Of a stretch of DNA of 7,893 nt, positions 5,799 through 7,893 are shown in pieces; the first letter of the stretch is position 1; the number at the start of each line of letters is the position of its first letter. The translations under genes and the position numbers were made by a program. The stretch is from Paludibacter sp. UBA5753 (lineage in GTDB: Bacteria; Bacteroidota; Bacteroidia; Bacteroidales; Paludibacteraceae). Location: NCBI GenBank assembly GCA_002427615.1, contig DIFH01000027.1, positions 529 to 8,421 of the forward strand. The letters run 5' to 3'. The notes below the pieces were generated by a model, which had not been told where the DNA came from, did no database searches, and saw only the letters and a program-made list of their open reading frames with translations.

Positions 5799-6863
5799 AT
5801 GAAAAAGCAGTTGTTGATATCTCTTTTGGTTTTTTTATTCCATGATGTATCAAGTCAAAATACCGATACGATAAAAATTGCGGCAGTGGGCGATATTATG
5901 TTGGGGACAGCTTATCCCGACAGTACATTTTTACCCCAAAACGGGAGCTTCAGATTATTCAAACCCTTACACCGTTTTTTAAGCGATGCCGATGTAACTT
6001 TCGGAAACTTGGAAGGGACGTTGACCGATGATATGTCGCAGGTAAAAGAATGTATTACCAAGGAAAAATGTTATTTTTTCGCCATGCCGACCGAATTTGC
6101 ACATTCACTCAGGAAAGCAGGTTTTAACGCTATCAGTTTAGCTAACAACCATGTCAACGACTTTGGATATATCGGCCGGAAATCGACGAAAAAGAGCTTG
6201 AGAAAACACAAAATTCATTTTGCCGGTTTAAGTGAATATCCGGTAGACACTTTTACCATAAAAAATGTCCGTTACGGTTTTTGCGCCTTTGCACCCAATG
6301 CAGGAACATTAAATATCAAGGACTTGAAAAAAGCTGAAGCATTGGTTCGCCGACTCGATTCCGTTACGGATATCGTATTGGTTTCGTTCCATGCCGGGAG
6401 TGAAGGAGTCGAATATCAGCACGTAACTCGCGAAACCGAGTTTTATATCGGTGAAAACCGGGGGAATAGTTATGAGTTCGCCCACCGGATGATCGATGCC
6501 GGAGCCGATGTATTACTGGGGCACGGACCGCATGTAACAAGGGCGGTGGAAGTGTATAAAAACAGGTTTATCGCTTACAGCATGGGAAATTTCCTGACTT
6601 ACAGCCGTATCAGCGTGGCAGGCTGTTCAGGAATTGCACCATTATTTCATATTTACACCGATAAACAAGGTGAATTTCTGAAAGCGCAAATTATTCCGAC
6701 TTATCAGCGAAAATATCAGGCGCCGAAATTGGACGCTCAAAAAAAAGCAATTTCAATTATAAAAGAACTGACGTGGGCTGATTTTCCGGAAATGAATGAT
6801 ATGATTTCGATTGAAGATGATGGTTGGATATTGAAAAGAGTTCATCACAGAACGAAAATGTAA
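5799..6863 (+). CDS. CapA/PGA_cap-like secreted metallophosphatase-fold protein
   Basis: A 354-aa protein of the CapA family (PGA_cap domain, calcineurin-like fold). Conserved blocks run in order: AAVGDIMLG (28-36), TFGNLEGTL (67-75), SLANNHVNDFG (113-123), VSFHAGSEG (195-203) and GHGPHVTRAVEVYKNR (241-256), then AYSMGNF. The residues expected to bind metal (D32, N70, N117, H118, H198, H242, H245) are intact. I chose the ATG at 5799 over the upstream in-frame TTG at 5781: it gives a good signal peptide (MKKQLLISLLVFLF, cleavage likely near SSQ, residue 20) and no overlap with the M23 gene. There is no lipobox cysteine. CapA is named for poly-gamma-glutamate capsule synthesis in Bacillus, but most homologues have unproven roles, and no capB or capC homologue is in view. 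The placement between an M23 peptidase and murI suggests envelope work. Confidence 0.9.
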   Translation: MKKQLLISLLVFLFHDVSSQNTDTIKIAAVGDIMLGTAYPDSTFLPQNGSFRLFKPLHRFLSDADVTFGNLEGTLTDDMSQVKECITKEKCYFFAMPTEFAHSLRKAGFNAISLANNHVNDFGYIGRKSTKKSLRKHKIHFAGLSEYPVDTFTIKNVRYGFCAFAPNAGTLNIKDLKKAEALVRRLDSVTDIVLVSFHAGSEGVEYQHVTRETEFYIGENRGNSYEFAHRMIDAGADVLLGHGPHVTRAVEVYKNRFIAYSMGNFLTYSRISVAGCSGIAPLFHIYTDKQGEFLKAQIIPTYQRKYQAPKLDAQKKAISIIKELTWADFPEMNDMISIEDDGWILKRVHHRTKM

Positions 6864-6943
6864 GGATACGATGAGGTAACAAAAAAAATTAAAGAACAAA
6901 TCAGACTGTTTCTAAGCTGCCAAAGTAAAATTAATAAAACCCC

Positions 6944-7798
6944 ATGAATATGGTTAATTCAAAAAAACTTCCTTCCTCTCCCGGACCAATCGGTATTTTC
7001 GATTCCGGTTACGGAGGATTAACTATTCTGGAAAAAATCCGAAAGGAATTACCCGAATACGATTATATTTACCTGGGGGATAATGCACGCACGCCTTACG
7101 GAACACGCTCGTTTGATGTGGTTTATAAATACACCCTCGAGTGTGTAACCTGTTTATTCGAAATGGGTTGCCATTTGGTGGTATTGGCTTGCAACACGGC
7201 CTCGGCCAAAGCATTGCGTTCCATTCAGCAATTAGATTTGCCGCATCTTGATCCCGAGCGAAGGGTGTTGGGGGTTATTCGTCCTACCGTGGAAGCAGTT
7301 GGCAGTATAACACAGTCAAAACATGTTGGTTTGCTGGCAACTACGGGAACCGTTCAATCCAATTCATACCCGCTTGAAATACAGAAATTACACAAAGATA
7401 TTATTGTAACTTCCGAGGCTTGTCCGCTTTGGGTTCCTATTATCGAAAATAATGAGCACAATTCCGATGGCGCCGATTATTTTATAAAAAAGAACCTTGC
7501 AAATTTATTGAAATCCGATCCTGAAATAGATACTTTAATCCTTGGTTGCACACATTATCCTCTCATACTGCATAAAATCGAAAAATACTTAACACCCGGT
7601 ATAAAAGTAATTTCGCAGGGAGAACTGGTTGCTGCAAGCTTAGCCGACTATTTGCACCGTCATCCCGAAATGGATGTTAAATGTACAAAAAACGGTTCAA
7701 TCCATTATTTTACGACGGAGTCGGTCGAAAAATTCTCGGCTTCGGCTTCTATTTTCCTGCATGAAGAAATTCAAGCAGAACACTTGAACGTAGACTGA
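6944..7798 (+). CDS. murI: Glutamate racemase
   Basis: A 284-aa cytosolic enzyme converting L-glutamate to D-glutamate for the peptidoglycan stem peptide, by a cofactor-independent two-cysteine mechanism. Motifs: IGIFDSGYGGLT (16-27, with D20 and S21), YLGDNARTPYG (43-53), the first catalytic cysteine C83 in ACNTAS (82-87), GLLATTGTV (129-137), EACPLWVP (158-165), and the second catalytic cysteine C202 in LGCTHYPL (200-207). D20-S21, N84, T85, T203 and H204 are the expected substrate or acid-base partners. The length is slightly above the usual 265 or so because of a short N-terminal extension and an insertion near EHNSDGADYF. The ATG at 6944 is followed by another in-frame ATG at 6950, so the start is uncertain by two codons. 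The gene lies 80 bp after the capA-like gene; the gap has no clear promoter, so read-through is plausible. Confidence 0.97.
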   Translation: MNMVNSKKLPSSPGPIGIFDSGYGGLTILEKIRKELPEYDYIYLGDNARTPYGTRSFDVVYKYTLECVTCLFEMGCHLVVLACNTASAKALRSIQQLDLPHLDPERRVLGVIRPTVEAVGSITQSKHVGLLATTGTVQSNSYPLEIQKLHKDIIVTSEACPLWVPIIENNEHNSDGADYFIKKNLANLLKSDPEIDTLILGCTHYPLILHKIEKYLTPGIKVISQGELVAASLADYLHRHPEMDVKCTKNGSIHYFTTESVEKFSASASIFLHEEIQAEHLNVD

Positions 7799-7893
7799 TT
7801 ACAAATTTTTTTTTTACATTAGGGTTTGCTGAAAAACTATTTTATGCCACGGAGTGGCTAAATTTGAATAACCCCCAGTGAGCGTAGCGATAC
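7799..7893. repeat. Downstream flank with palindrome and probable truncated repeat
   Basis: No gene is seen. A T10 run (7806-7815) follows the murI stop but has no convincing stem before it. GCCAC-GGA-GTGGC (7846-7858) is a perfect 5-bp palindrome. A C-rich stretch, ACCCCCAGT at 7871-7879, then GAGCGTAGCG, runs to the window edge. The text looks like the left arm of a hairpin whose right arm (ACTGGGGG) would begin at the last two bases shown. This is inference because the sequence stops there. Confidence 0.45.

Noticed and set aside
5781..5801. TTG start at 5781 for the capA-like gene, overlapping the M23 stop
   Set aside because: The ATG at 5799 gives a clean signal peptide starting MKKQLL, while the TTG adds six polar residues ahead of it and needs a rare start codon.
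7799..7816. Intrinsic terminator after murI
   Set aside because: The T10 run is clear, but I find no stem of useful length just before it.

Overview
The window looks like ordinary chromosomal DNA from a member of the Bacteroidota, probably order Bacteroidales. Four things point there: starts with no clear Shine-Dalgarno site, upstream boxes of the TAnnTTTG type, MurI with the DSGYGGLT form of its active-site motif, and short GC-rich palindromes scattered through an AT-rich background. I cannot place it below that level.

Layout. Positions 1-218 hold an iterated ATTTGCG array, a doubtful 35-codon minus-strand ORF and a promoter-like site. Two plus-strand genes follow: a cysteine-rich pentapeptide-repeat protein (219-785) and a CPBP/CAAX-type membrane protease (847-1788). 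Convergent to them, on the minus strand, is alaS, alanyl-tRNA synthetase (1829-4483), which carries two short palindrome-derived in-frame insertions. A 333-bp divergent region (4484-4816) holds a 41-bp palindrome, a second element with competing pairings, and a TGCAAAA/TTTTGCA inverted repeat where promoters for both directions may overlap. To its right are three plus-strand genes: a membrane-anchored M23 (LytM) peptidase (4817-5788), a secreted CapA/PGA_cap-like protein (5799-6863) and murI, glutamate racemase (6944-7798). The last 95 bp hold a T10 run, a small palindrome and what may be the left arm of a repeat cut by the window edge.

How the genes fit together. The right-hand block has a cell-envelope theme: MurI makes D-glutamate for peptidoglycan, the M23 protein probably cleaves peptidoglycan cross-links, and the CapA-like protein belongs to the family named for poly-gamma-glutamate capsule synthesis. 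M23 and capA-like are 10 bp apart and probably co-transcribed. murI follows after 80 bp and may share the transcript. AlaS is translation housekeeping. The pentapeptide protein and the CPBP protease have no visible functional link to it.

I see no defence island, prophage, transposase, CRISPR array, tRNA or rRNA. The most interesting points are the two repeat-derived peptides inside AlaS and the structured region upstream of alaS. No clearly new multi-gene system is visible.
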